A stretch of DNA of 64,000 nucleotides, taken from contig MKSF01000014.1 in assembly GCA_001897155.1 (NCBI GenBank), positions 248,001 to 312,000 of the forward strand, given 5' to 3'. Made by a program: the position numbers and the translations under genes. The notes beneath the pieces are model-generated. The model worked only from the letters and a program-made list of their open reading frames with translations, was not told the DNA's origin and searched no databases. Positions 54,401 to 62,631 of the stretch are shown here, piece after piece. This DNA comes from Bacteroidetes bacterium 47-18 (GTDB lineage: Bacteria; Bacteroidota; Bacteroidia; Chitinophagales; Chitinophagaceae). Each line of letters opens with the position of its first letter. The stretch's first letter is position 1.

Positions 54401-56171
54401 TATCCACGTTGAAGTTGGAATCCCTGGACAGCACGCTGCCGCTGAAGGCGTGATCATTATAACGCGCCATAACGTCTATGTCCCGGTAGTTATAATCCAG
54501 GAATTCCAGTTGCGCTACCTGTGTGCTGAAATGTATTTCCCGCTGGGCTTCAGACAGGCCCGTACCGTCAAAGGTGGCTTTCAGGGTAGCGGTGCCCAGC
54601 TCCTGTACATTGGTCAGGGAGCCGATGTGCAGGTGTTCCAGTTGCACGTCCCCGGAATATTGCAGCAGACCTGTCAGGGCGTTTTTGACTTTCAGGTTGG
54701 CAGCTACGGCGCCGTTGCTGCCCTGCAGCCTGAAGGACGCATCGAAATCATTGAGCAGCCCGTTGAAATGCCCGGTAGCCTTGAAATCGCCCAGCGGTTC
54801 GGTATTGAAATAAGGCTGGTGCTGCAGCTCCGGTACATATTTTAAAATGTCCTTACCGTTGCCGCTAAGCTGCGCATTGAGGACAGTGATGGCCATATTG
54901 GGTACATCCGGTATCTGCCGGATGGTAAAGTCTCCTGTAAAGCTGTTGGTGCCGTCACTGATGCTGATCGCCGGTGATGACAGCGCGGCTACAGTGCCGG
55001 CAGCTTTGCCTTCCAGCTCGAACTGGTGCCCCCGGATGCGTTCTATGGCGTCCGTAAAATACAGGATATCATTGATGCCGACCCGTGATTTCCTGAAATT
55101 TCCTGTCATCTTTACCCGGTCAATATATTCCAGGAAGTCGGGGAAATGATCATAATGCATGGCATAATAATCACTGATCTCGCTGTTATCGGTGCGTAGG
55201 TAAAGGTTGCTGCATTCGGATATGTTGGGAGACACCTTTACAAGGCTCCTGAATTCCCGGATGGCGAGGCCGCACCTTTCCTGTGCCTTAAGATGCACTA
55301 CATTGCCCTTTACCGTATCGCCTTCTATGGTGATATCCCGGATATTGGCAGTGATGCCGGTAATATCCAGATGCCACTCGTCGAAAAAGTTTTCAGGGGC
55401 CTTATGCTCCGGGTATTCCAGGAAGAACCGGCTGCTGCCGATATCGATCTTACCGATATCGAATGTCCATCCCGAGGGATTGAAGGGCGTGCTTTCAGAA
55501 AGGTGGTGGGACTGCGGACGGCGTGGGCGTGGCGGTCTTCCGCCGGTGTATTCGAGGATACCCAGGAGCACCTCCTCTCCTTTTACGGAAGACAGCCGTA
55601 CTTTTTTCTTCTTATAATCTATGTGGTCGCCGCTGATACTGAAATCCTGGGCCTCAAAATAATAATCGGTCCCTATCCACTGGTCTTTATAGGCAAATCT
55701 GACGTCTTCCAGGCCGATATCCTGTACCTGCCATTCCGGGAGCACCGTGTCGGAAGGGTCCGGGGCACTTCGTGTGGCAAAGTTGTCTGCGATATACTGG
55801 TAATTCCAGGTCTCGCTGTGCTTGGGCCGCTGCAGCAGCACCCGGACGTGCTTCAGTTCCAGCCCGTACAGGGTGGGATCGTCCTGCAGGAAAAAGAAAT
55901 TATTAAGCCGGACATTGATATCGCCTGCATAGAACAGGGTGTCCTGCTGCTGGTCGAGCACCACGATGTCTTGCAGATGGGCCCGGTCGAAAAAATAGAT
56001 GCTGACGTGACCGATGCTGACATGGGTGCCGAGCCTTTTGCTGATGTAAGCGGTGAACTGCTGGGTAATATAGGTCTGTACCGGGCTTAAGTTGAGAATT
56101 AAGCCCGATAGCACCACTAATACAAGCAGTGTAAGAACCGATCTTTTAATGAATCGAATGAAACGTTTCAG
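51393..56171 (-). CDS. tamB: TamB-like translocation/assembly module protein
   Basis: About 1590 residues. The long AsmA/TamB-like beta-taco region is followed by the conserved C-terminal DUF490 domain (from about 1130 to 1480) with PRLRGSRLFIPISSGG-like segments, NYVIEEGEYNFAFKQ and LLNQVAGLLLLKQFLPP. TamB spans the periplasm and helps move lipids or outer membrane proteins. Start: with GTG at 56117 the protein lacks a proper anchor. Eighteen more codons, back to a CTG at 56171, give LKRFIRFIKRSVLTLLVL, a basic start followed by a TM, which is what the family has. No ATG is available in that frame. It overlaps the receptor gene by 14 bp. Confidence 0.88.
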   Translation of the reverse strand: MKRFIRFIKRSVLTLLVLVVLSGLILNLSPVQTYITQQFTAYISKRLGTHVSIGHVSIYFFDRAHLQDIVVLDQQQDTLFYAGDINVRLNNFFFLQDDPTLYGLELKHVRVLLQRPKHSETWNYQYIADNFATRSAPDPSDTVLPEWQVQDIGLEDVRFAYKDQWIGTDYYFEAQDFSISGDHIDYKKKKVRLSSVKGEEVLLGILEYTGGRPPRPRRPQSHHLSESTPFNPSGWTFDIGKIDIGSSRFFLEYPEHKAPENFFDEWHLDITGITANIRDITIEGDTVKGNVVHLKAQERCGLAIREFRSLVKVSPNISECSNLYLRTDNSEISDYYAMHYDHFPDFLEYIDRVKMTGNFRKSRVGINDILYFTDAIERIRGHQFELEGKAAGTVAALSSPAISISDGTNSFTGDFTIRQIPDVPNMAITVLNAQLSGNGKDILKYVPELQHQPYFNTEPLGDFKATGHFNGLLNDFDASFRLQGSNGAVAANLKVKNALTGLLQYSGDVQLEHLHIGSLTNVQELGTATLKATFDGTGLSEAQREIHFSTQVAQLEFLDYNYRDIDVMARYNDHAFSGSVLSRDSNFNVDISNGKILFEQNRAHYSLDARLYHINTQALHWTGHPLVGSAEVNMNFTGTNPDDFLGSLLFYNMEMSVGGQPLHLNQFYLSSTISNQKKNVSFLTNGIDANMYGNFRFSTLPDAFISYFSRYFPNYFTATPAGDIQDFDFTIQTKESDDFFRLINIPIRLHSGAYVTGRFNNSTNDLSITGTIPYLSIADYNFSNGQLKIWGTQEGLNQDVTLENFSFGDYEIASTLQLNSDFFNNNGNFSIKTQSINTLGNAEIHGSIRGNSDSFYVNIAPSNIFFNHKKWELQSPNTIIISPGFLYLNNVTLQSGRQMLTLNRDQAIPNSIAIGFHNMETNPINNMMGITEFLINGNINGSVYCTDIFEHPRIAYDLNIDTLYIDDIRFGHLEASGNADLTKSTFSLSPRTTLHSDIGAVQFDIQGNYSRRHPELKGRIIIDEAPMEWIQPFTKDYIHNIGGSFSAKILLDGSIYQPVYSGDILLKDITVTPYITGVPYFIDHHRLKIADNAFRFQNMEIRDALYNKGILNGSITYSGWQHYAFNLGFSSDRIRILSLDKSENDYFYGNIIAQTNVTLTGMINNLRMNVVGRPLRGSRLFIPISSGGDYSSYEYITFKKSNTDRKSFLQAPPFIYNLKIDAIVTPDLEATIILDESTGDKLQVTGNGNIVMEIPSNGAIRLNGNYVIEEGEYNFAFKQMEVLNYQQKFILESGSVIKWTGDLYDADLNVKANARVQARLYDLIANETDRLGLNNAEITDAQMPQPININLNMQGALSQPQLTFRLGLVENRSVGTYAHQKLQRINTSERELLNQVAGLLLLKQFLPPEGLHNTSLSAGAITNMSELFSATASSQLSNLANKLLGVEDLYINLKYKSYALSGYDQTNPANYINRNEAGVNVRKNFFDNRLVTEVGGVYDWGNNNTNYNLAGEFKVQYLLTKDGRIRMNAFRTSNYDAVFQQNIGRQGAGLMFKRSFSGWNDLFNNKHKDSSKTIQTTPARDTLINTGTYENK

Positions 56172-56188
56172 CCCTGTTGAATTTTATA

Positions 56189-56196
56189 CAAATATA
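56189..56196 (-). promoter_or_regulatory. -7 element of the tamB operon
   Basis: TATATTTG on the minus strand; transcript start near 56183, so only about 12 nt before the CTG at 56171. No TTG at -33. Confidence 0.55.
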
Positions 56197-56370
56197 CTAC
56201 AACAAACAGTAGTTATGTATGAGGATATTCTTAATGAGATATTAATGCCGTCGAAATGCCGGAACAGGTGAGCGGATTTCTGCAAGGGGCATTAAACCAA
56301 AGGAACAGGGAGGAGTCTTAGATATATTAGCCACAGCGCAATGGTCACTCACCTTTTAAATTTTGAAGTC

Positions 56371-57789
56371 ATGTTTACAATGAAGAATATAAGCAAAAGC
56401 CTGGTCGTTTTCTGGACTGCCATTACACTACTGGTAACGGCAGGCACCTCCGCAAAGGCACAGCAGCAGTATGTGGATTTTGATGTTTTCTACAATGAAT
56501 TATCACCTTACGGTAACTGGTATAACGATCCGGATTACGGGTATGTATGGCAACCCAGGGAGGCCGGTAACTTCCAGCCATATTATACCAACGGGTACTG
56601 GGTAATGACCGAATACGGCAATACCTGGGTGTCCAATTATGACTGGGGCTGGGCGCCGTTTCACTACGGGCGCTGGACAATGGGCAGAATGGGCTGGATA
56701 TGGATCCCCGGCACGCAGTGGGGACCGGCCTGGGTAGAATGGCGCCAGGGCGGCGGCAATTACGGCTGGGCTCCTATGGCTCCGCAGGTACAGATCAATA
56801 TCTCCGTAGGAGGTGGCTGGGTGACACCTTATGACTGGTTCGTATTCGTTCCGCAGCGGAATATCTATAACCGTAATTTCTATACCTACCACCGTCCGTA
56901 CAATCATATGGCTATCTATAATAAGACCATTATTATAAATAACTACTACAATGACCGGAACAACAGGCCCATTTATAATTACGGCCCCAGGGGAGAGGAT
57001 ATCAGGCGGCATACAGGCAGGAATGTACCTGTTTACAGGGTGACAAATGCCGAGACCAGGAGCGCCACTCACGGCGCAAGAGGCAACGAGGTAGCCCTTT
57101 ACAGGCCCAATGTCAGGGAAAGGTCAGCCTCTGCCGCTCCGAGGGATGTAAGAAGCTATAACAATTCGGCTTCTGCCAGGGATAACGGCAGGAATGGCAG
57201 CCGCTCCGGCAGCAGGGCTGATAATGCACCGGCCACCGCACCGCGCAGCACGAATGCTGTCAATGCACGTGACAACCGCCGTGAGCAGCCAGCAACCACA
57301 AGCCCTTCCGCTAACCGCAACGTGACTCCCAATACCGGTACACGCGCATCAGGCAGTATATCTGAGAGCAGGGGAGCCAATGCTCCCGGCAATAACAGGA
57401 ATGTGACCGCTCCGAGGATGGATAACTCCAGGCAGGTGCAGCCCCGCAGCAGCAATGCGCCTGCGCAGCGTAATCAGGTGGCTCCCGCTCCGAGAACTAC
57501 ATCTCCTGCACCGAGAGCTACGTCTCCAGCACCAAGAGCTACAGCGCCTGCGCCGGAAAGAAGCGTAAACAATATGAACAGGTCTTCCGGTTCCGTCAGG
57601 GGTGCCACTGCTGCTCCGCAGCCCAGGCCATCCGCACCGGCAAGTAGCGGCACAAGGGCTCCGGGTCCGTCCGTGAACAGGGGTGCTGTCAACAGCGGCC
57701 ATTCTGAAAGCAGGCCGGCCATGAACAGGGATGCAAGATCTTCAGACGGCTCATTTTCCAGGGGACAACAGGGTGGCTCCAGGCGATGA
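56371..57789 (+). CDS. YXWGXW-repeat surface/periplasmic protein with basic low-complexity tail
   Basis: About 472 residues (ATG at 56371; the ATG at 56380, MKNISKSLVVFW, is equally good). Signal peptide to SAKAQQ. Residues about 35-165 are Trp/Gly/Tyr-rich with repeated WxPF, YGRW, GWIWIPG, WGPAWVEWRQG and YGWAPM segments, the YXWGXW type of repeat. The second half (about 230-470) is an Arg/Ser/Ala/Pro-rich disordered tail with short repeats (TSPAPRA) and a net positive charge. Function unknown; cell-envelope or matrix binding is plausible. Its own terminator follows at 57818. Confidence 0.82.
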   Translation: MFTMKNISKSLVVFWTAITLLVTAGTSAKAQQQYVDFDVFYNELSPYGNWYNDPDYGYVWQPREAGNFQPYYTNGYWVMTEYGNTWVSNYDWGWAPFHYGRWTMGRMGWIWIPGTQWGPAWVEWRQGGGNYGWAPMAPQVQINISVGGGWVTPYDWFVFVPQRNIYNRNFYTYHRPYNHMAIYNKTIIINNYYNDRNNRPIYNYGPRGEDIRRHTGRNVPVYRVTNAETRSATHGARGNEVALYRPNVRERSASAAPRDVRSYNNSASARDNGRNGSRSGSRADNAPATAPRSTNAVNARDNRREQPATTSPSANRNVTPNTGTRASGSISESRGANAPGNNRNVTAPRMDNSRQVQPRSSNAPAQRNQVAPAPRTTSPAPRATSPAPRATAPAPERSVNNMNRSSGSVRGATAAPQPRPSAPASSGTRAPGPSVNRGAVNSGHSESRPAMNRDARSSDGSFSRGQQGGSRR

Positions 57790-57817
57790 TCGCCGGTATC
57801 TGAGACATTTGATATAT

Positions 57818-57856
57818 AAAAAAGAGTGGTACTGTCTATAGTACCACTCTTTTTTT
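57818..57856 (+). terminator. Terminator of the YXWGXW gene
   Basis: Perfect arms AAAAAAGAGTGGTAC and GTACCACTCTTTTTT with a TGTCTATA loop, followed by a T-rich tract that leads straight into the next promoter's -7 box. Confidence 0.92.
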
Positions 57857-57857
57857 A

Positions 57858-57865
57858 TATTTTTG
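57858..57865 (+). promoter_or_regulatory. -7 element for the gene at 57884
   Basis: TATTTTTG, immediately after the terminator and 18 nt before the ATG at 57884. It supports that start over the upstream one at 57863. Confidence 0.55.
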
Positions 57866-57883
57866 CACAGTTTTTTTCCAGAA

Positions 57884-58711
57884 ATGAAACAGTCTCTAGT
57901 TCTTCTGTGCCTGCTGACAGCTATGGCACACCGCGGCTATGCCGGCACCCCTGATAATGACCGTAAAGGCCAGCTATTTATCTATTGGGGATGGAACCGT
58001 TCCGGCTATACCACCAGCAACCTCAGAATGTCCGGTAATGATTATGATTTCGTTATCCATAAAATGATGGCAAGCGACCGGCAGTCTCCCCTGGGCCTTG
58101 TATACTTAAATCCCGGCACTATGACCATTCCCCAGTATAATTACAGGATAGGGTATTTTATTAAGGATAGCTGGTCGCTGAGCATAGGGATGGATCATAT
58201 GAAATACGTGATGCGGCAGGACCAGGAAGCGCGGCTGTCCGGGCATATCTCCCATCCTGATGCCATCTACCAGGGGCAGTTGAACGGCACTTATAGGCTG
58301 TCACCGGATTTCCTGACGTTTGAGCATACGGACGGTCTGAATAACCTGAATGTGGAAGCGCGTCATCACCGGACAGTGCTCCGGTGGGACCTGTTCGGTG
58401 CAGGAAGAAGTATAGACCTGGAAGTTATGGGCGGCGCCGGTGCCGGTATGATGATACCGAGGACCAATACCCAGCTTTTTATGCAGAAGCGTTACGACCA
58501 TTTCCATGTATCCGGTTTTGATGTCCATGGGATAGCCGGTATCCGTATCAGCATCTTAAAGCACTTCTTTATAGCTTCCGAGTTCAAAGCCGGCTATATC
58601 AATATGCCCTCCATCCGGACCACCTACAATACTGCGGATAAGGCCAGCCAGGCTTTCGGCTATATGCAGTATAATATCCTTTTCGGCGCCCAGGTCGCAT
58701 TCCGGAAGTAG
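57884..58711 (+). CDS. Predicted outer membrane beta-barrel protein, unknown function
   Basis: 275 residues from MKQSLVLLCLLTAMAHRGYAG (signal peptide, cleavage after GYAG). The mature part alternates short strands and turns: QLFIYWGWNRSGYT, YNYRIGYFIKDSWSLSIGMDH, a variable loop, then GIAGIRISILKHFFIASEFKA and a final strand ending NILFGAQVAFRK. This looks like an eight- to ten-strand barrel. No specific family recognised. It is convergent with the sirtuin gene, with only 22 nt between them. Confidence 0.75.
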   Translation: MKQSLVLLCLLTAMAHRGYAGTPDNDRKGQLFIYWGWNRSGYTTSNLRMSGNDYDFVIHKMMASDRQSPLGLVYLNPGTMTIPQYNYRIGYFIKDSWSLSIGMDHMKYVMRQDQEARLSGHISHPDAIYQGQLNGTYRLSPDFLTFEHTDGLNNLNVEARHHRTVLRWDLFGAGRSIDLEVMGGAGAGMMIPRTNTQLFMQKRYDHFHVSGFDVHGIAGIRISILKHFFIASEFKAGYINMPSIRTTYNTADKASQAFGYMQYNILFGAQVAFRK

Positions 58712-58733
58712 CTGGCTTTGACCGTCCGGGGTA

Positions 58734-59405
58734 TTACAGCATATCCAGCAATGCCGTCATGCCCGCTGTCGCTTTTTGGGCGATCACAGTGGTGAACCTG
58801 TTGAACTGCCTGCCGGGATCGGGATCAATGACATATATGGGCGCTCCGTAGGGGACGAAGTCCACCAGCCCGGCAGCGGGATAGACCTGCAGCGATGTGC
58901 CTATAACGACCAGGACATCTGCCGTCTTCACAAGATCAAGAGCCGGTCCGTACTGTTCTACCGCTTCGCCGAACCATACGATATCCGGCCGCCAGCGGCC
59001 GCCGTCCGGGGCCTTGCTGTCCAAAGGAATATCCTCAAATACGGGTGCTGCAATACGCCTGTCCCTGTCACTGCATTTGGAAAAGAGTGAGCCGTGCAGG
59101 TGCAGCACGCTGGTGCTTCCCGCCTGTTCGTGCAGGTTGTCCACATTCTGGGTGATGATGTGCACCTTATATGTTGCTTCCAGTGTTACCAGCCCGGTAT
59201 GGGCGCTGTTGGGCCGGGCCTCCAGGGCCTGCCTTCTTCTCCGGTTATAAAAGTCAAGCACCCGCTCCGGGTGGCGTTTCCATGCTTCGGGCGTAGCCAC
59301 ATCTTCTATCCGGTGCTGCTCCCAGAGGCCGTTATGATCCCGGAAGGTCTGTAAGCCGCTTTCCGCGCTGATGCCGGCACCGGTAAGTCCTATGAGCTTT
59401 TTCAT
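58734..59405 (-). CDS. cobB: Class III sirtuin, NAD-dependent deacylase, lacking the zinc cysteines
   Basis: 223 residues. NAD-binding GAGISAESGLQTFRDHNGLWE region (read 7-27), catalytic His in HLHGS after TQNVDNLHEQAGS, and GTSLQVYPAAGL. FYNRRRRQ carries the Tyr and Arg that mark desuccinylase/demalonylase-type class III enzymes. The zinc module should supply four Cys, but the whole protein has one Cys (SKCSD); the rest of the module is replaced by an acidic/basic insert. Bacteroidota sirtuins of this form are known, so it is likely functional. It is 17 nt upstream of nothing but the LpxD end: lpxD, cdd and this gene run in the same direction. Confidence 0.88.
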   Translation of the reverse strand: MKKLIGLTGAGISAESGLQTFRDHNGLWEQHRIEDVATPEAWKRHPERVLDFYNRRRRQALEARPNSAHTGLVTLEATYKVHIITQNVDNLHEQAGSTSVLHLHGSLFSKCSDRDRRIAAPVFEDIPLDSKAPDGGRWRPDIVWFGEAVEQYGPALDLVKTADVLVVIGTSLQVYPAAGLVDFVPYGAPIYVIDPDPGRQFNRFTTVIAQKATAGMTALLDML

Positions 59406-59421
59406 ATCAGGTGGTATGCTT

Positions 59422-60363
59422 TCAGGAATTGATCCTTTTCCATATTTCCGGCAGCATTTTGCTGGCGGCGAGCTCTTTCATTTTGGTCCTGGCCTCATCC
59501 ACGGGGCTGCCGAAGTACACTTTCCCGCCTTCAAGGGAGGATGGTACACCGCTTTGGGCATATACTACGGCGCCACGGCCTATGGTAAGGTCCTTGTTGA
59601 CCCCCACCTGGCCCCAGAGGATTACCTCGTCCTCGATACGGGCTTTACCTGCAATGCCTACCTGCGCCGCAAAAAGACAGTTGCTGCCTATCACAGTGCC
59701 ATGACCGATATGGACCTGGTTGTCCAGCTTGGTGCCCCTGCCTATCACCGTATCCCCGCTTACGCCTTTGTCAATGGTACATCCGGCCCCTATTTCCACA
59801 TCGTCATGGATGATGACCCTGCCGCAGCTTTCCAGCTTGTCATACTGGCTGGCGCGTTCTTTCCGGCGTTTGAAATAAAAAGCGTCCGCTCCCAGCACGG
59901 TGCCGGCGTGAATGATGACGTTATCGCCGATCTCGGTATGATCGTATATGGTCACATTGGGATGTATCAGGCAGTTCCTGCCTATGGTTACATGATGCCC
60001 TATAAAAGCGCCGGGCATGATAACGGTATCTTCTCCTATAAGGGCGGAGTCGCTGACCATTTTATCGGAAGGGACAAAGGGGCGGAAGTGCTTTACCAGC
60101 TTTACATAGGCGCTGAAAGGGTCTTCGCAGACAAACAGGGTCTTTCCGTCCGGGCAGTCCACCTTCTTATTGATAATAATAAAGGTGGCCGCTGAGCGGA
60201 GGCAGGTATCATAATATTTTTCATGATCCACAAAGGAGATGTCGCCGGGTGTTACTTTATGTATCTCGTTGATGCCTGTAGCCTGGTGGCCGGTAGCGCC
60301 GATAAGCTCGGCATTGATAAAGCTGGCTATCCATTGGGGATCAACTGCTGTTGGGAATTGCAT
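59422..60363 (-). CDS. lpxD: UDP-3-O-acylglucosamine N-acyltransferase
   Basis: I use the ATG at 60363 (MQFPTAVDPQWIASFINAEL); a longer frame would run into cdd. 313 residues: N-terminal uridine-binding domain (about 1-100), then a long left-handed beta-helix of hexapeptides (IGEDTVIMPGAFIGHHVTIG, IHPNVTIYDHTEIGDNVIIH). The catalytic-type His is in DNQVHIGHGTVIGSN, and a C-terminal helix follows. It adds the N-linked hydroxyacyl chain in lipid A synthesis. It is 13 nt after cdd and 16 nt before the sirtuin gene. Confidence 0.92.
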   Translation of the reverse strand: MQFPTAVDPQWIASFINAELIGATGHQATGINEIHKVTPGDISFVDHEKYYDTCLRSAATFIIINKKVDCPDGKTLFVCEDPFSAYVKLVKHFRPFVPSDKMVSDSALIGEDTVIMPGAFIGHHVTIGRNCLIHPNVTIYDHTEIGDNVIIHAGTVLGADAFYFKRRKERASQYDKLESCGRVIIHDDVEIGAGCTIDKGVSGDTVIGRGTKLDNQVHIGHGTVIGSNCLFAAQVGIAGKARIEDEVILWGQVGVNKDLTIGRGAVVYAQSGVPSSLEGGKVYFGSPVDEARTKMKELAASKMLPEIWKRINS

Positions 60364-60376
60364 ATGAATTGGATTG

Positions 60377-60865
60377 TTAAGGTTTGGGGAGTTCGGCGCC
60401 GGTGAATGCAAACGGCAGCAGCTCCCGGATGGATGCTACTTCAATGCCGGAGCCGTCCGGGGCGGTCATCAATATCCTGAAAGGCGCCTCCTGCCGGTTC
60501 TGGTATTCCAGGATGTGCTGGCGGCAGGCGCCGCAGGGCGACAGCAGCGCTTTGGGATCAACCTGGTCTGCCGTATAGGCAATGGCCATAGCTGTTATGG
60601 TCTCATCCGTGTCCAGCGAGGCGTAAATGCCCAGTACGGTACGCTCCGCGCATATGGTCAGGGAAAAGCTGGCGTTCTCCTGGTTGGCGCCTTCCAATAT
60701 ACGGCCACCGGTAGTGCTGACGGCGGCGCCCACCCTGAAACCGGAATAGGGTGCGTAAGACAGTCGTGTCGCGTTGAGGGCGGCAAGTACCAGCGCCTGG
60801 TCGTCCGGGGACAATTCACTGTAATGACCGAATGGTGTATATGGTATTTGAAGATGCGACGTCAT
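60377..60865 (-). CDS. cdd: Cytidine deaminase
   Basis: 162 residues. Zinc/catalytic motifs NASFSLTICAERTVL (C-A-E) and SPCGACRQHI (PCxxC) are intact, and GFRVGAAV begins the substrate-binding part. Typical tetrameric cytidine deaminase size. It converts cytidine/deoxycytidine to uridine forms in pyrimidine salvage. It is the first gene of a likely cdd-lpxD-sirtuin run. Confidence 0.95.
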   Translation of the reverse strand: MTSHLQIPYTPFGHYSELSPDDQALVLAALNATRLSYAPYSGFRVGAAVSTTGGRILEGANQENASFSLTICAERTVLGIYASLDTDETITAMAIAYTADQVDPKALLSPCGACRQHILEYQNRQEAPFRILMTAPDGSGIEVASIRELLPFAFTGAELPKP

Positions 60866-60914
60866 ATGCTGGGTCTGTCTATCAAAGTTAGCATATTCCT
60901 GCAGTATTTTAAAA

Positions 60915-61706
60915 TCAGAAATAGCGCCTGATCAGGCGCAGGTTGTGGGTCCTGGTCCTGTGCCTGGTGCTGATGATGCCGTTGCTGTCTATTTTGTCAA
61001 TGACCACGCAACCGCTTTTTTCAGTGGCATGTATGATGGTATGGCTGTCCAGCAGGATGCCTACGTGCACGATCCTGCCTTCTGCGTTGTCAAAGAAGGC
61101 CAGGTCGCCGCAACGGGCGTTCTGCAGGAAGTCTATCATTTCGCCCTGCTCCGCCTGCATCCAGGCATCTCTCCGGAGGGCAATGTTCATCATTTTGAAG
61201 ACCATCTGCGACAGGCCGGAGCAGTCTATGCCCATATGGGTACGGCCTCCCCAGAGGTAAGGGGCCCCGACAAACTGCAACGCCGTATGCCTGCAGCGCT
61301 CTTCGCCGGCCCCGGAGAATTTGAGGATGGCCTTTTTTCCCTTGAACTTTACAGCTTCGCCGGCAGTAAGCTCCAGGGTATTCTTCTTCATCCCGGTAAG
61401 GCTGCTGCCTAAAGGGATGGCTATAGGACCGTTCTCATGGATCAAGACGCCCTGGTGGGTGGCTGAGAGGTATTTGACGGCTTTTATATATTGCTTTTTG
61501 TCGATGGGCTGTATCTGGCTGACCTTGATCCAGCCGCAGTAATCGTCAAGCTGGCCGGAGATAAAGACCCAGCCTTCCTGTACGGGAGACAGGATATGCA
61601 GCTTTTCCCCGAACAGTATCTGCGATATCTGCTCGGATTGGTGCGATGCTTCCTTGCGTAAAGGAGCTACAGGAACATTACAGTATGCAAAACTAAAAGC
61701 TGACAA
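60915..61706 (-). CDS. NlpC/P60 (C40) peptidase with SH3-like domains
   Basis: 263 residues. N-terminal SH3-like repeats (about 5-65 and 75-125; VPLRKEASHQSEQISQILFG, GWVFISGQLDDYCGWI), then the NlpC/P60 domain: catalytic Cys in GIDCSGLSQM (about 170), His in RIVHVGILL, and the polar residue near IIHATEKSG. It cuts D-gamma-Glu-diamino acid bonds in wall peptides. No signal peptide is obvious in the annotated frame (it begins MSAFSFAYCNVPV), which is unusual for a secreted wall enzyme but common in Bacteroidota C40 recycling enzymes. Confidence 0.88.
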   Translation of the reverse strand: MSAFSFAYCNVPVAPLRKEASHQSEQISQILFGEKLHILSPVQEGWVFISGQLDDYCGWIKVSQIQPIDKKQYIKAVKYLSATHQGVLIHENGPIAIPLGSSLTGMKKNTLELTAGEAVKFKGKKAILKFSGAGEERCRHTALQFVGAPYLWGGRTHMGIDCSGLSQMVFKMMNIALRRDAWMQAEQGEMIDFLQNARCGDLAFFDNAEGRIVHVGILLDSHTIIHATEKSGCVVIDKIDSNGIISTRHRTRTHNLRLIRRYF

Positions 61707-61783
61707 GTGATCCTTTTTATGCGTGTTGTATTAGAGTATTGGTATCCGGAAGTACCCGGCTGAAAGCTTCGTCAATCGCGCAA

Positions 61784-62578
61784 TTACTTATTGGTCTGCT
61801 CCAGGTAGCTGCTTAATGCCGCTACCATAGAAGGCTGCCCGGGAGTGGGTGCTTTGATGGTGCATTTAAAGCCCACCTTTTCGATCTCGTTACAGGTATT
61901 GGTACCGAAACCGCCCAGCACCACCGCTTCGCTGTCCATATCCGGGAAGTTGTTTTTCAGCGTTTCCACGCCGAAAGGGCTGAACATCAGGATAAGGTCA
62001 TAGCCCTGCTCCACTACGGGCTTGATGTCTGTGCCTACGGTCCTGTAAAGTACGGCTTCCTGGAAATTATATCCGTTGTCTGCCAGCAGCGGGGATACCT
62101 CATTTTTGGTATTTTCTGAGACCGGCAGGATGATCTTTACCTTTTCCTTGTATTTGCTGAGCACATCCAGCAGGCCATCTGCCGAACCGTCTGCGGAAAA
62201 GAATACTTTTCTTTTCCGGTACAGGATGAATTTCTGGAGATAAAGAGCTACGGCTTCGGTGATACAGAAGTATCTCAATTCGGGGGAAACCTTGAATTTC
62301 ATTTCGTCACACATCCTGAAAAAATGATCTACTGCGTTGCGGCTCAGCAGTATGACACCGGAAAATTCTGCAAGGTCTAATTTCTGTTTCCTGAATTCCT
62401 TGGCGCCCAGGCCTTCCAGTTTTATAAAGGGGAAAAAATCTATTTGAACATTGTATTTTCGTGCTACTTCATAGTATGGCGATTTATCACTGTCAGGTTT
62501 GGGTTGTGATATAAGAATCTTTTCAATCCTTTTAGTCGTTTTTGAGGTAGACTTGCTACTTTTCGCTGCTTTTGCCAT
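61784..62578 (-). CDS. hemD: Uroporphyrinogen-III synthase
   Basis: I use the ATG at 62578 (MAKAAKSSKSTSKTTKRIEK). 264 residues: a basic N-terminal tail, then the two-lobe HemD fold: ILISQPKPDSDKSPYYEVAR, VILLSRNAVDHFFRMC, YFCITEAVALYLQ, KVKIILPVSENTKN, LILMFSPFGVETLK and the late AVVLGGFGTNTCNE. Sequence conservation in HemD is low; order and spacing of these blocks fit the Bacteroidota form. It closes hydroxymethylbilane to uroporphyrinogen III for haem. The DUF4271 gene lies 53 nt upstream. Confidence 0.88.
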   Translation of the reverse strand: MAKAAKSSKSTSKTTKRIEKILISQPKPDSDKSPYYEVARKYNVQIDFFPFIKLEGLGAKEFRKQKLDLAEFSGVILLSRNAVDHFFRMCDEMKFKVSPELRYFCITEAVALYLQKFILYRKRKVFFSADGSADGLLDVLSKYKEKVKIILPVSENTKNEVSPLLADNGYNFQEAVLYRTVGTDIKPVVEQGYDLILMFSPFGVETLKNNFPDMDSEAVVLGGFGTNTCNEIEKVGFKCTIKAPTPGQPSMVAALSSYLEQTNK

Positions 62579-62631
62579 GTATACTCGCACGTTTTAAAAA
62601 TCAAAAAACACTATATGATAGCACTATACGA

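Noticed and set aside
59371-60195. 274-codon plus-strand frame opposite lpxD
   Set aside because: Shadow of the hexapeptide-repeat coding sequence.
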